A stretch of 62,604 bases of DNA from Psychrobacter urativorans (GTDB lineage Bacteria; Pseudomonadota; Gammaproteobacteria; Pseudomonadales; Moraxellaceae). How positions within the stretch are numbered: the stretch's first letter is position 1; every line of letters begins with the position of its first letter. The stretch lies in assembly GCF_904846675.1 (NCBI RefSeq), contig NZ_CAJHBT010000016.1, forward strand, positions 1-62,604, read 5' to 3'. Below, piece by piece: positions 46,304-55,047 of the stretch. A program made the translations under genes and the position numbers. The notes beneath the pieces were generated by a model that saw only the letters and a program-made list of their open reading frames with translations, had not been told where the DNA came from and searched no databases.

Positions 46304-47233
46304 ATGAATGTAAGTATTCGCCAGCTAAATGCTTTTATCAAAGTGGCTGACAACGGCAGCTTTACCCGTGCCAGTGAGCAAATGCATTTGACCCAGTCTG
46401 CCGTCAGCGGATTGATTAAAGAGTTAGAGACCAACCTTGAAATAGTGTTGTTTGATCGCACTACTCGGCAGCTATCGTTATCTACAGTGGGGCGAAATCT
46501 GCTGCCACAAGCTCGTAGAGTCCTCAATGAAATGCACTTGTTTGTCAATGAAGCGAGCAGCTTGACTAGCCTCGCGCAAGGACAAGTACGATTAGCCGTA
46601 TCGCAATTTGCCGCCTCATCCATGCCTGCGGTGGTGGCGCAATTTACTAAAGAATATCCTGATATTAGCGTGTCTTTGTTAGATTGCTCAGCAGAAAACG
46701 TGCTTGAGCACATTCAAAACATTGAGGTAGATTTGGGTGTGGGAGTAGAGCTTAGCTTTATGGAGGTAGACGATGACGTCAGTGCCGATTTGTTATATCA
46801 GTTGCCGTTTTGCGTGGTGATGCCTAACGATCATGAGCTGGCGCAACAAAGCGAGATAAGTTGGCAACAGCTGCTAGGAACCCCGTTGATTACTTTGAAC
46901 GGCCCTATCAACGAGCAAGTAACCGCTGAGCTGGATGAAGCCGTCGCCACCCATATACAGCAAGCGCGTTATCAAGTGAACTTTATGTCCACTGCGCTTG
47001 AGATTACCCGTCAAGGCTTTGGTATCACCTTATGTCTGCCCTATATGCCTGAAGTGATTGACTGGGTGAGCGCCAATGGATTACAAATGCGGACGCTATC
47101 ACAACCTGTGAAAATGCGACGATTTTTTATCTATCAGCGCTCCTCTCGAGGATTGTCGCCTGCTAGTATTATTTTTAAACAGTTTTTACAAACCTATTTT
47201 GACAGCCATTTCAACGATTTACAGAGTTTTTGA
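46304..47233 (+). CDS. LysR-type transcriptional regulator
   Basis: About 309 residues. The N-terminal winged helix reads SIRQLNAFIKVADNGSFTRA, SEQMHLTQSAVSGLIKELE, LFDRTTRQLSLS. The effector-binding half begins near residue 90, with hydrophobic and conserved VRLAVSQFAASSMPAVV. The ATG at 46304 (MNVSIRQL) is preferred to 46280 because AGG lies upstream of it. It is divergent from hppD and upstream of the aminotransferase gene; by position it probably controls tyrosine or phenylalanine catabolism in response to an aromatic intermediate. The ligand is not deducible. Confidence 0.9.
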   Translation: MNVSIRQLNAFIKVADNGSFTRASEQMHLTQSAVSGLIKELETNLEIVLFDRTTRQLSLSTVGRNLLPQARRVLNEMHLFVNEASSLTSLAQGQVRLAVSQFAASSMPAVVAQFTKEYPDISVSLLDCSAENVLEHIQNIEVDLGVGVELSFMEVDDDVSADLLYQLPFCVVMPNDHELAQQSEISWQQLLGTPLITLNGPINEQVTAELDEAVATHIQQARYQVNFMSTALEITRQGFGITLCLPYMPEVIDWVSANGLQMRTLSQPVKMRRFFIYQRSSRGLSPASIIFKQFLQTYFDSHFNDLQSF

Positions 47234-47378
47234 GAGCCTTTTAAAATATATTTTAAGAGCTAAATGAACGAATTAACGGGTTGTAGGAAAATCTAACGTT
47301 GAGTTAATAATCAAACTGGTCTATGCTTTTTGGCGGCTCAATTTATATTTTGTTGTATAAGAAAATAAGGGAAATGAC

Positions 47379-48575
47379 ATGTTTGAACGTATCGACTATT
47401 ACGCTGGGGACCCGATTTTAGGGCTTATGGAAAAATTTTTGGCGGATAGTAATCCTAAAAAAGTAAACTTAGGCATTGGTATTTATTACGATGAAGCCGG
47501 CGAATTACCGATACTCGACTGTGTAAAAACGGCCGAACAGCGCATTGCCGACCCTATTTCCCCTAGACCTTATCTGCCAATGGCCGGACTGCCTGGGCAT
47601 CGCAAAGGCTGTCAGGAGCTATTATTTGGTAAAGATGCTCCCGTCTTGAAAGAAAATCGGGTCGCCACCATCGCGACTATTGGCGGCTCTGGTGCTTTAA
47701 AAGTAGGCGCTGAGTTTATCAACCAGTGGTTCCCGCAGTCCAAATGCTATGTCAGTGATCCTACTTGGGGTAATCACATTGCCATCTTTGAAGGCGCTGA
47801 TGTCGAAGTAGGCACCTACCCTTATTATGACAAAGCCACGAGTAATATCAGATTCGATGACATGGTCATATTTCTTGAAAAGCTAAATAAAAATGATGTG
47901 GTGTTATTACATCCTTGCTGTCATAACCCAACCGGCATGGACTTAACCCAAGCGCAATGGAACACAGTGCTAGAGGTCATTCAACAGCGTGAACTGATCC
48001 CATTTATGGACATTGCTTATCAAGGTTTTGGCGAAGATATGGACAGCGATGCTTATGCCATTCGCAAAGCCGTAGATATGGGTCTGCCAGTATTTGTCAG
48101 TAACTCATTTTCTAAAAACTTATCGCTATATGGCGAGCGTGTTGGCGGTCTATCAGTCGTTTGTCCTACCGCAGATGAAGCCGAGCGAGTCTTTGGTCAA
48201 CTCAACTATATAGTCCGTTGTATCTACTCAAGCCCTCCATCACATGGCGGCCGTGTGGTCGATATCGTTATGAATGACGAGCAATTACACCAGCAATGGG
48301 TTGGCGAAGTTTATGGTATGCGTGACCGTATCAAAGCCATGCGTATTAAACTCAAATCGGTATTAGAAGCCAATCTCCCTGAACACGACTTTGACTATAT
48401 TACCCTTCAAAACGGCATGTTTAGCTTTACCGGACTGACACCTGAGCAAGTCGAACGCCTACAAAGCGAGTTTGGCATCTACATGGTATCCAACTCACGC
48501 ATGTGTGTGGCCGGCCTCAATGTCAGTAATATTGACTATGTTGCCAATGCGATGGTAGAAGTCTTAAAAGACTAA
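47379..48575 (+). CDS. tyrB: Aromatic amino acid aminotransferase, class I (TyrB/PhhC)
   Basis: A PLP enzyme that makes 4-hydroxyphenylpyruvate from tyrosine. The 398-residue protein is of the aspartate/tyrosine aminotransferase Ig subgroup: NLGIGIYYDEAG, YLPMAGLPGHRKG, HPCCHNPTGMD, and the PLP-lysine block VSNSFSKNLSLYGERVGG. It is followed by a strong terminator, so it is transcribed alone or from the preceding gap. Its place between lysR and fahA, in a Phe/Tyr cluster, supports the tyrosine role; AspC-like activity is possible. Confidence 0.93.
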   Translation: MFERIDYYAGDPILGLMEKFLADSNPKKVNLGIGIYYDEAGELPILDCVKTAEQRIADPISPRPYLPMAGLPGHRKGCQELLFGKDAPVLKENRVATIATIGGSGALKVGAEFINQWFPQSKCYVSDPTWGNHIAIFEGADVEVGTYPYYDKATSNIRFDDMVIFLEKLNKNDVVLLHPCCHNPTGMDLTQAQWNTVLEVIQQRELIPFMDIAYQGFGEDMDSDAYAIRKAVDMGLPVFVSNSFSKNLSLYGERVGGLSVVCPTADEAERVFGQLNYIVRCIYSSPPSHGGRVVDIVMNDEQLHQQWVGEVYGMRDRIKAMRIKLKSVLEANLPEHDFDYITLQNGMFSFTGLTPEQVERLQSEFGIYMVSNSRMCVAGLNVSNIDYVANAMVEVLKD

Positions 48576-48608
48576 TACTCAATTGAATTAAATAAATAAG
48601 CTGATTTT

Positions 48609-48641
48609 AAAAGAGCTGGGCGATTGCCCAGCTCTTTTATT
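48609..48641. terminator. Bidirectional intrinsic terminator after the aminotransferase gene
   Basis: A 13-bp perfect stem (AAAAGAGCTGGGC / GCCCAGCTCTTTT) with a 4-base loop and T-runs on both strands. It separates tyrB from the fahA unit; the remaining 235 bp before fahA has no other gene. Confidence 0.95.
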
Positions 48642-48875
48642 TTAAAGGCTTTTATTATTAAATAAGCCAACGAAAAAAGACTACTTTATACGAGCCAGAT
48701 AGCAAACCAAATAGCAAGATAGTTACCAAAACTCCTTGCAATATGACTGGTTATAAATTACATTATTCGTAAGCAGTTAACTATAGCGTAATTTACTGCA
48801 CTGACTCTTATTATATTAACTAAGAAACCATTACCTTAATTCAGCCACTTATACTCATTTAGCAAGGAGCATTTC

Positions 48876-50186
48876 ATGTCAACGATTGACAAAAACCTCA
48901 CTTCATTTATCGATATCGCTAGCGATTCTGATTTCTCAATTCATAACCTACCTTATGGCATCTTTAGTGAGACTGAAGACGCGACTGGCAATAATAAGCG
49001 CCGTGCCGGTGTAGCCATTGGCGAGCACGTCTTAGATCTATCGGTACTTGAAACCGAAGGTCTGCTAACACTAGAAGGTGGCAGTTATTTTGATCAGCCT
49101 ACACTAAACCCTTTCATTGAATCCGGTCGCGACAACTGGACGAAAGCGCGCAAAACTATCCAAACTCTACTCTCTGCTGACAGCAAAGATTTAGGTGACA
49201 ATCAAGACTTGCAGAAAAAAGCACTATTTAAGCAAGCAGACGTCACCATGCATTTGCCAGTACGCGTTCCCGGCTATACTGACTTTTATTCTTCTAAAGA
49301 ACATGCCACTAACGTCGGCACCATGTTCCGCGATCCTGACAATGCCTTATTGCCCAACTGGAAAGAGATGCCTGTGGCTTATAACGGTCGCGCCAGCACC
49401 GTCATCGTCAGTGGTACCGATATTGTCCGTCCTTCAGGTCAGCTAAAACCCAGCCCTGATGAGCGTCCTATTTTCTCACCTTGTAAGCGTCTTGATTTTG
49501 AACTTGAGACCGCCTTTATCGTCGGTCAACCTAACAAAATTGGTCAACCTATCGCTATTGAAAACGCCTGGGATCATATCTTTGGCATGGTGTTATTTAA
49601 CGATTGGTCAGCTCGTGACATTCAAAAATGGGAATATGTACCCTTAGGTCCTTTTAATGCCAAAACCTTTGCTTCTGAGATTTCACCTTGGATTGTCACT
49701 TTAGACGCTTTGCAACCTTTTAAAACATCCATCCCTACGCAAGATCCGAAGCCGCTTGCCTACTTACGTGACAAAGCGGACGATAATACCTTTGATATCA
49801 ATTTATCAGTAGAGCTGATGCCTGCTAACTCTGCTAGCACTGACAGTGCAACCGTCCTTTGTGAGAGCAACTTTAAATATCTGTACTGGTCAATGACCCA
49901 GCAGCTTACCCACCACACTATCTCTGGCTGTAAAGTAGAAGTCGGTGACATGATGGGTTCAGGTACGATTTCAGGGCCGACGCCAGATACTTTCGGCTCC
50001 ATGCTAGAGTTGGCTTGGAACGCAACCAAACCTATTACACTAAATAATAGCGAAAAGCGCAGCTTCATTGAAGATGGCGATACTGTGATTATGAAAGGCT
50101 ATGCTGAAAAAGACGGCGTTCGTGTTGGCTTTGGTGAAGTACGCGGTACCGTATTGCCCGCTTTAGAGTTTAATTTTTCAGACTAA
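48876..50186 (+). CDS. fahA: Fumarylacetoacetase FahA
   Basis: FahA hydrolyses fumarylacetoacetate to fumarate and acetoacetate, the last step of tyrosine degradation. The 436 residues match the eukaryote-like, full-length FAH. The N-terminal SH3-like domain precedes the catalytic part with the metal-binding block VRVPGYTDFYSSKEHATNVG, FELETAFIVG, VLFNDWSARDIQKWEYVPLG and GSGTISGP. An AAGGAG site precedes the ATG. It is followed 165 bp later by the VOC gene on the same strand, a likely operon. Confidence 0.96.
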   Translation: MSTIDKNLTSFIDIASDSDFSIHNLPYGIFSETEDATGNNKRRAGVAIGEHVLDLSVLETEGLLTLEGGSYFDQPTLNPFIESGRDNWTKARKTIQTLLSADSKDLGDNQDLQKKALFKQADVTMHLPVRVPGYTDFYSSKEHATNVGTMFRDPDNALLPNWKEMPVAYNGRASTVIVSGTDIVRPSGQLKPSPDERPIFSPCKRLDFELETAFIVGQPNKIGQPIAIENAWDHIFGMVLFNDWSARDIQKWEYVPLGPFNAKTFASEISPWIVTLDALQPFKTSIPTQDPKPLAYLRDKADDNTFDINLSVELMPANSASTDSATVLCESNFKYLYWSMTQQLTHHTISGCKVEVGDMMGSGTISGPTPDTFGSMLELAWNATKPITLNNSEKRSFIEDGDTVIMKGYAEKDGVRVGFGEVRGTVLPALEFNFSD

Positions 50187-50351
50187 TCATTGCACTGATA
50201 TAAATTCAAAGCACTGCACTACTTTATAAATAAATTTTTATAAATTGCAGTTCAGCTCAATCAAGCAAAGCAGCAACTGTATTTTTATTACTATAAATCT
50301 ACTGTTGCTGTAATTGCCCTCTTTTAATTATTTGTCAAAAGGATATTGATA

Positions 50352-50927
50352 ATGACCTTTAAAATAGAACAAATCCATCACGTTGCTTATCGCTGTAAAG
50401 ACGCGAAAGAGACCGTCGAATGGTATCAAAAACACCTTAATATGGACTTCATCTTGGCATTTGCTGAAGATCATGTGCCTTCGACCAAAGCCTTTGACCC
50501 ATACATGCATGTGTTTTTAGATGCTGGTAATGGCAATGTGTTGGCGTTTTTTGAAGTACCTAATCAACCTGAGATGGGCTTTGACCCCAACACCCCAGAC
50601 TGGGTGCAGCATCTGGCGATGAAAGTAAAAGACCGCGATACCTTAATAGCTGCTAAAAAGCATTTAGAGGAAGGCGGTATTGATGTTATCGGGGTTACCA
50701 ATCATGGTATTTTCCATTCTATTTATTTCTTCGATCCTAATGGCCATCGTATGGAACTCACCTACGATGATATTACTTCAGAAGAAAAAGTCTCAATGAT
50801 TACGGAAGAAATCAAGCAAGATATGCTTGATGAATGGACGCGTACCAAACGTGCCCCAAGCCATACGCACTTTTTGCATACCGAAGAGCTTGCCGAAGCA
50901 AAAGAGCATGTTCCTGTTGGAGAATGA
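50352..50927 (+). CDS. VOC-fold metalloprotein in the place of homogentisate dioxygenase
   Basis: A 191-residue vicinal-oxygen-chelate protein, started at ATG 50352 with AAAGGA upstream (a TTG lies 6 bases earlier). Two beta-alpha-beta-beta-beta modules are visible. Likely metal ligands are His10 (QIHHVAY), Glu68 (AFFEVP), His87 (WVQHLAM) and Glu135 (GHRMEL). VOC proteins include glyoxalases, fosfomycin resistance enzymes and type I extradiol dioxygenases. It follows fahA and precedes the iclR-maiA pair, and no hmgA is seen anywhere in the window. It is therefore a candidate for a ring-cleaving enzyme acting on homogentisate, or for an isomerase/lyase supporting the step. Function is inferred from position only. 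Confidence 0.75.
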   Translation: MTFKIEQIHHVAYRCKDAKETVEWYQKHLNMDFILAFAEDHVPSTKAFDPYMHVFLDAGNGNVLAFFEVPNQPEMGFDPNTPDWVQHLAMKVKDRDTLIAAKKHLEEGGIDVIGVTNHGIFHSIYFFDPNGHRMELTYDDITSEEKVSMITEEIKQDMLDEWTRTKRAPSHTHFLHTEELAEAKEHVPVGE

Positions 50928-50985
50928 TTGAAAGCAAAAAGTAAAAGTTAACTTTTAAATCATTAACCTTTAAACAGAATATTCG

Positions 50986-51849
50986 CTAAGCAATTTGATA
51001 ACGTTGAGCTATCACCCGTATTTTATCGGCAACTTCATGCTGTTTACTCATGGGTAGCTGCTCTGAAGTACCAATAATAGTAATGGCATAGTCCAATGGC
51101 AAATCTTTAACAAAAGCATCTGTAGCGCCATCTTTATCGTTAGCCAATTTCGGCAACAGTACCGGGATAGTAATGGCGTTGATACCTATTAACATATCAC
51201 CGGTGACTGTTGCATAACCTTGTGTGCGAACATCAGCTTGTATCTGCTTAAAGTGCAACCATTTGGCCGATATTTCAGCGCTGCTTAATGTAGCAGATTT
51301 GCCTTGCCACTCTGCCACTACCAATGGTTTGATGACAGCATCTGGTTGATAGCTGGCAAACAACTGCCCTGTGGCAGAAGTGGTCAGTGGCATGCGTGAG
51401 CCGATACGCGTAATGATGCTAATCGGACTATCTGGCTCAACGGACTGAATAATAATGGGGCCTTCACTAAACCACTTGGCGATTTGTACCCCGCAGTTTA
51501 GAACATCTTCAATGTCATTGGCGGCCGTAGTCAGTCGCTGTAAGATGTTATTTTGATTGAGACCTGTATGGCCTAAAGCCCCTAAAGCGTTAATCCGTTC
51601 GCCCAGTCCATAGCGTCCATCATCGAGCTTACGAGCATAGCCTTTACGAATCAGGCTAACTAAGTAACGATGAGATTTGGCCGGATGCATCTGCATCGCT
51701 TGAGCAATGTCTTTTAGCATCATAGGCTCGTTATAAGCTATCAATACATCTAATATCGATAACCCAATCTCAAGTGACTGCACGCCACCTTGGTTCTTGT
51801 TCGATGGTAAAGAATTACTTAAGGTTGAAGCGTTATCTGATGATGACAT
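50986..51849 (-). CDS. IclR-family transcriptional regulator
   Basis: A 287-residue IclR regulator. The N-terminal winged helix-turn-helix (residues about 24-85) reads SLEIGLSILDVLIAYNEP, LKDIAQAMQMHPAKSHRYL, VSLIRKGYARK. The effector-binding half shows LPLTTSATGQLFASY. It is divergent from maiA (236 bp apart) and opposite to the VOC gene, ending 59 bp from it. IclR regulators often repress aromatic degradation clusters, so it probably governs fahA-VOC and maiA. The two regulators of this cluster (LysR and IclR) may respond to different intermediates. Confidence 0.9.
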   Translation of the reverse strand: MSSSDNASTLSNSLPSNKNQGGVQSLEIGLSILDVLIAYNEPMMLKDIAQAMQMHPAKSHRYLVSLIRKGYARKLDDGRYGLGERINALGALGHTGLNQNNILQRLTTAANDIEDVLNCGVQIAKWFSEGPIIIQSVEPDSPISIITRIGSRMPLTTSATGQLFASYQPDAVIKPLVVAEWQGKSATLSSAEISAKWLHFKQIQADVRTQGYATVTGDMLIGINAITIPVLLPKLANDKDGATDAFVKDLPLDYAITIIGTSEQLPMSKQHEVADKIRVIAQRYQIA

Positions 51850-52084
51850 TGTTTGCTCAGTTGCCTGTTTTTTGCTCAGTTAAATAAAGATACTACTTGA
51901 TGCTTATATCTAACCGTTTGAAATAAGCTAGATTTCACTTTTAAGGTTACCAGTTTAAGCGCATTGATTTAAAAAAATCTACTTGCGACGACTCATAACA
52001 CCTTGTTAAGTTTAGCAGATTTATGATTGTGACTGATTATATACATAATGATGAGCGTTTGATACCTGCCCAAAATGGAGAATA

Positions 52085-52732
52085 ATGATGAAGCTTTATA
52101 ATTACTTTCGCAGTAGTACCTCTTACCGTACTCGTATTGCCATGAACCTTAAAGGTTTAGATTATGACTATATCGCGGTTAATTTGGCCCAGGATAAACA
52201 GTTAGAAACAGCATTTAAATCTATCAATCCGCAAGGGTTAGTGCCGGTCCTACAGACCGATGACTTATTGCTATATCAAAGCCCCGCTATTTTAGAGTGG
52301 TTAGAAGAGACTTATACGCAAAACCCTCTATTGCCTAAAGATGCTGCAGGCCGTATGCAAGTACGCGCACTTAGCGCTATGATTGGTTGTGATATCCATC
52401 CTCTTAATAATCGTCGTATCTTGCAGTATCTACGCAATGAGTTAACGGTTGGCGAAGATAAGGTTATGGTCTGGTGCCAACATTGGATGGACGAAGGCTT
52501 TGCTGCTTTAGAGAAACTATTAGCAGCAGACAAATCACGTGGGAAATTTTGCTATGGCGACAGTCCGACGTTTGCAGACTGCTATTTAATACCGCAGGTC
52601 TCCTCCGCCCGCCGCTTTAAAGTAGATTTGACTCCTTATCCTAACATCGTCGCTATTGATGAGCATTGCCGCTCGTTTAAAGCTTTTGATGATGCTGGCC
52701 CTTCAAAACAACCTGATGCGCCAAATATTTAA
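52085..52732 (+). CDS. maiA: Maleylacetoacetate isomerase MaiA
   Basis: A zeta-class glutathione transferase that isomerises maleylacetoacetate to fumarylacetoacetate with glutathione. The N-terminal signature YFRSSTSYRTRIAMNLKGL (SSxSxR motif with the catalytic Ser) is diagnostic, and YQSPAILEWLEE and FCYGDSPTFADCYLIPQ follow. The length of 215 residues is standard. GGAG precedes the start by 5 bases. It is the last gene of the tyrosine block and 650 bp inside the island's right end. Confidence 0.95.
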   Translation: MMKLYNYFRSSTSYRTRIAMNLKGLDYDYIAVNLAQDKQLETAFKSINPQGLVPVLQTDDLLLYQSPAILEWLEETYTQNPLLPKDAAGRMQVRALSAMIGCDIHPLNNRRILQYLRNELTVGEDKVMVWCQHWMDEGFAALEKLLAADKSRGKFCYGDSPTFADCYLIPQVSSARRFKVDLTPYPNIVAIDEHCRSFKAFDDAGPSKQPDAPNI

Positions 52733-53300
52733 TATAAATTATCAAATAAAGCTTAGATTATTATAATTTAAAATTTATTTGACAATATCTTTTTTATCTT
52801 TTTATCGTAATCTGACAGCTTCACTTGATAGTTGCTTAATTTTATTCAATACGAAATAGACAATCTCCAGTCATTGGCTCTTGTTTATCGTTCATAAACT
52901 TAGTGCTTTTTGACGGCTATAATGCTGAAGAAAAAACAGGCTGACTTGTAACATATCAGACATGAATTACTTCATTATGCAGTGGTATGAATATAATTTT
53001 GATCAAGAAATATCATCAGCAACTCTATTACAAAATATATTTGTGAGCAAGAAAATATTGACGTGTTATGAATACTTCTAAGTTAATAGCATTAAATCAT
53101 AAAGAGCATAAGTGGTTGTATATAATGTCAATATCTTTATTAGCTTAAAAACCAGTTTATAAATATTAATAATTTACTAGTGTCAATGTCAATCGAGTTA
53201 TAACTGAATCATAATTAATAGAAGTGTAATCAACCTGGTGTTTTTTCGTAGAAAAATCAGTATCATCTCGCAATCCAAACAAATATAACGATAGCCTAAA

Positions 53301-53320
53301 GTTGTTAAATATGTTGTTAA
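53301..53320 (+). repeat. Two GTTGTTAA repeats at the right end of the island
   Basis: Copies at 53301 and 53313, with the same 12-bp spacing and flanking AAAT and AAAA as the first two copies beside the integrase remnant. They lie 62 bp inside the duplicated tRNA end, like arm sites of a tyrosine recombinase. The 52733-53300 stretch to their left is AT-rich with no gene that I can see. Confidence 0.6.
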
Positions 53321-53382
53321 AATTATTTAACTAAACAACGAGGTCTATTGTAATAAAGGCCTGTATGCAAATGGTCGATGCG

Positions 53383-53397
53383 TGGTGGGCGCACCAA
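53383..53397. other. attR-like repeat of the tRNA-Arg 3' end
   Basis: An exact 15-bp copy of 38115-38129 (TGGTGGGCGCACCAA), in the same orientation, 15,268 bp downstream. The rest of the tRNA is absent here. It marks the likely right end of the island. Confidence 0.6.
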
Positions 53398-53514
53398 CAA
53401 ACATAACGATAGTTAACGGTATCTGCTAGTTATACACGGTAAAAATAACGGTATTCACCGACACCGCTAATGATACCGTCAAAGTGGCTAGACGCAATAT
53501 CAAGTAATCTTTAC

Positions 53515-53710
53515 GCACTTCTATAATTTGAACTAGATGTCGAACCCTTTAATAATATGGGTAATGGAATATAATTACTATCTTAAATTTAAAATAGTTT
53601 GATTAACACAAATACAGAAAATACCTTTATAAGCTTTATATTTCAAAGCACATAGAAGCATTCTCTGTATAAAGGTTTTCCTAGTTGAGTGTGAGTAACT
53701 TGGGGTTTGA
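53515..53710. repeat. Diverged 196-bp repeat, copy A
   Basis: Aligns over its whole length with 60371-60566 in the same orientation. Shared blocks include GCACTTCTA at the left, ATGGGTAATG in the first third, and ACTTGGGGTTTGA at the right end. It fills the gap between the attR-like repeat and the tauE remnant, and its right end is the last codons of that remnant. Confidence 0.65.
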
Positions 53711-54373
53711 AGAAAGTACTTTATTAGCATCTATCAGCTTTTTGCCACCAGTAAGCATTGTAAATGCTACCCAAAGCAAAAATATTCCAACAATTAGCTG
53801 AAGATAAACCCCAGAGAGCCATCCTCCAAACCCTGCGCCTACAAAGCATCCACTCGCCATTCCTGATGCCAAATTTATAAATACAGGCCACATTTTATGG
53901 TGTGCCATTAAGGAACTTATAGACGTTACAACAATGGTCGCCAGTGAGGTACCTAAGGCCAAATGCATAATAGTGTCAGCACTGTAACCCATTTGGGTAA
54001 AGACGATATATAATAATGGCACGATGATCGTTCCACCGCCCACACCAAACAGCCCCGCAGCAAATCCTGCTAGAGCACCTATTATTAAGAGAATGATTAG
54101 GGCGTGTTGAACATTCTACCATAGCACTGACAGAGACTATTTTTTAGGCGATTCACAGTTAAAAATATCTAGTTTAGTCGTTCTAAGCGGATGTTTTTAA
54201 CAAAGTAGCGGCAAAAAAGAGTCCTGTCCCTTTGGGCTGATATTAAAATTGCCCCATACTGCGTTGTAAATCTAGCTAAGGCATCTACATTATCGTCGAT
54301 TTACGTCTTGTCTGGAACAATTTTAGCGATCAGCAGTGCTTATTTGTGAATGTTCAACACGCCCTAATTCCAC
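53681..54373 (-). pseudogene. Broken TauE/SafE-family sulfite/anion exporter gene
   Basis: TauE/SafE are inner-membrane permeases with about 250 residues in two repeats. Here only the first half survives. Removing the 265-bp MITE and one TA copy joins a GTG start (54371-54373) to MELIILLIIGALAGFAAGLF and GVGGGTIIVPLLYIVFTQ in a single frame. The reading then runs to ANKVLSSNPKLLTLN and a stop at 53681, about 140 residues, where block A begins. The gene is therefore broken twice: a 5' insertion and a missing C-terminal half. The open part alone (53681-54043) could still make a 120-residue membrane fragment. Confidence 0.8.
54100..54364. mobile_element. 265-bp MITE-like element with perfect terminal inverted repeats
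   Basis: Ends are GGGCGTGTTGAACATTC and its exact complement GAATGTTCAACACGCCC, flanked on each side by TA, a likely target duplication. The symmetry extends to the flanking ATTA/TAAT. The interior has no transposase reading frame. A TA duplication suggests an IS630/mariner-type or related transposase acting in trans. It sits in codon 3 of the tauE remnant. Confidence 0.8.
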
Positions 54374-54407
54374 GGGATACTTACTTCATAGTTTGATGCC
54401 AATTAAC

Positions 54408-54899
54408 TTAAGCGATTTCTACTTGACCAACTTGATGATAAGCACGATTAAAATAAACCAAACTTTCATCTTGTTGACTTTGTTTGATTGCGACAACACG
54501 ACACATAAAAATACTATGCGTTCCAACTTCCTGAATTTGCTCAATCTCACAATCAAAACTTACCAACGCATCTTCTAAAACAGGTGCACCTGTTTCTAAT
54601 TCAGTCCAAGAACCCTGTTTAAATCGCTCTTCTGAACGCAATTTGGATGCAAATGCATTGGATATCTGTTCATGCTGTGCGCCTAACACATTGACACTTA
54701 AAATTTTATTTTCAATAAAATGTGCATGTGACCGAGATGTCTGATTCATACAGACCAACAACGTTGGCGGTGTATCTGTGACACTACATACCGCAGATGC
54801 CGTAAACCCATGACAACCAGATGTGCCTTCTGTGGTGATAACATTGACCGCAGTCGTTAACAAAGACATTGCATTTCTAAAGTCGGTTGTTTCAATCAT
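54408..54899 (-). CDS. Flavin reductase family protein
   Basis: A 163-residue flavin reductase (HpaC/RutF-like FMN-binding split barrel). The family start FRNAMSLLTTAVNVITTEG, then GFTASAVCSVTDTPPTLLVC, and the C-terminal H-containing VYFNRAYHQVG are visible. ATG 54899 is chosen; a GTG directly before it is also possible. It is the third gene of a minus-strand run mesX-mesD-flavin reductase, 146 bp after mesD. Such a partner could supply reduced flavin to the oxygen-dependent MesX/MesD system. That link is inference from synteny. Confidence 0.85.
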   Translation of the reverse strand: MIETTDFRNAMSLLTTAVNVITTEGTSGCHGFTASAVCSVTDTPPTLLVCMNQTSRSHAHFIENKILSVNVLGAQHEQISNAFASKLRSEERFKQGSWTELETGAPVLEDALVSFDCEIEQIQEVGTHSIFMCRVVAIKQSQQDESLVYFNRAYHQVGQVEIA

Positions 54900-55047
54900 C
54901 ACTTAAATCCTAAATTTGACTATAGCTTGTCTGTAGGTTGCGCTAGAGCTACTTAATGGTCTAATCAGATTTGTTCAATCAAACCGAATGAACCAATTTG
55001 ATGAGATCGGTTACACATCTTGAGATCGGTAAGTACATCGATAAGTA

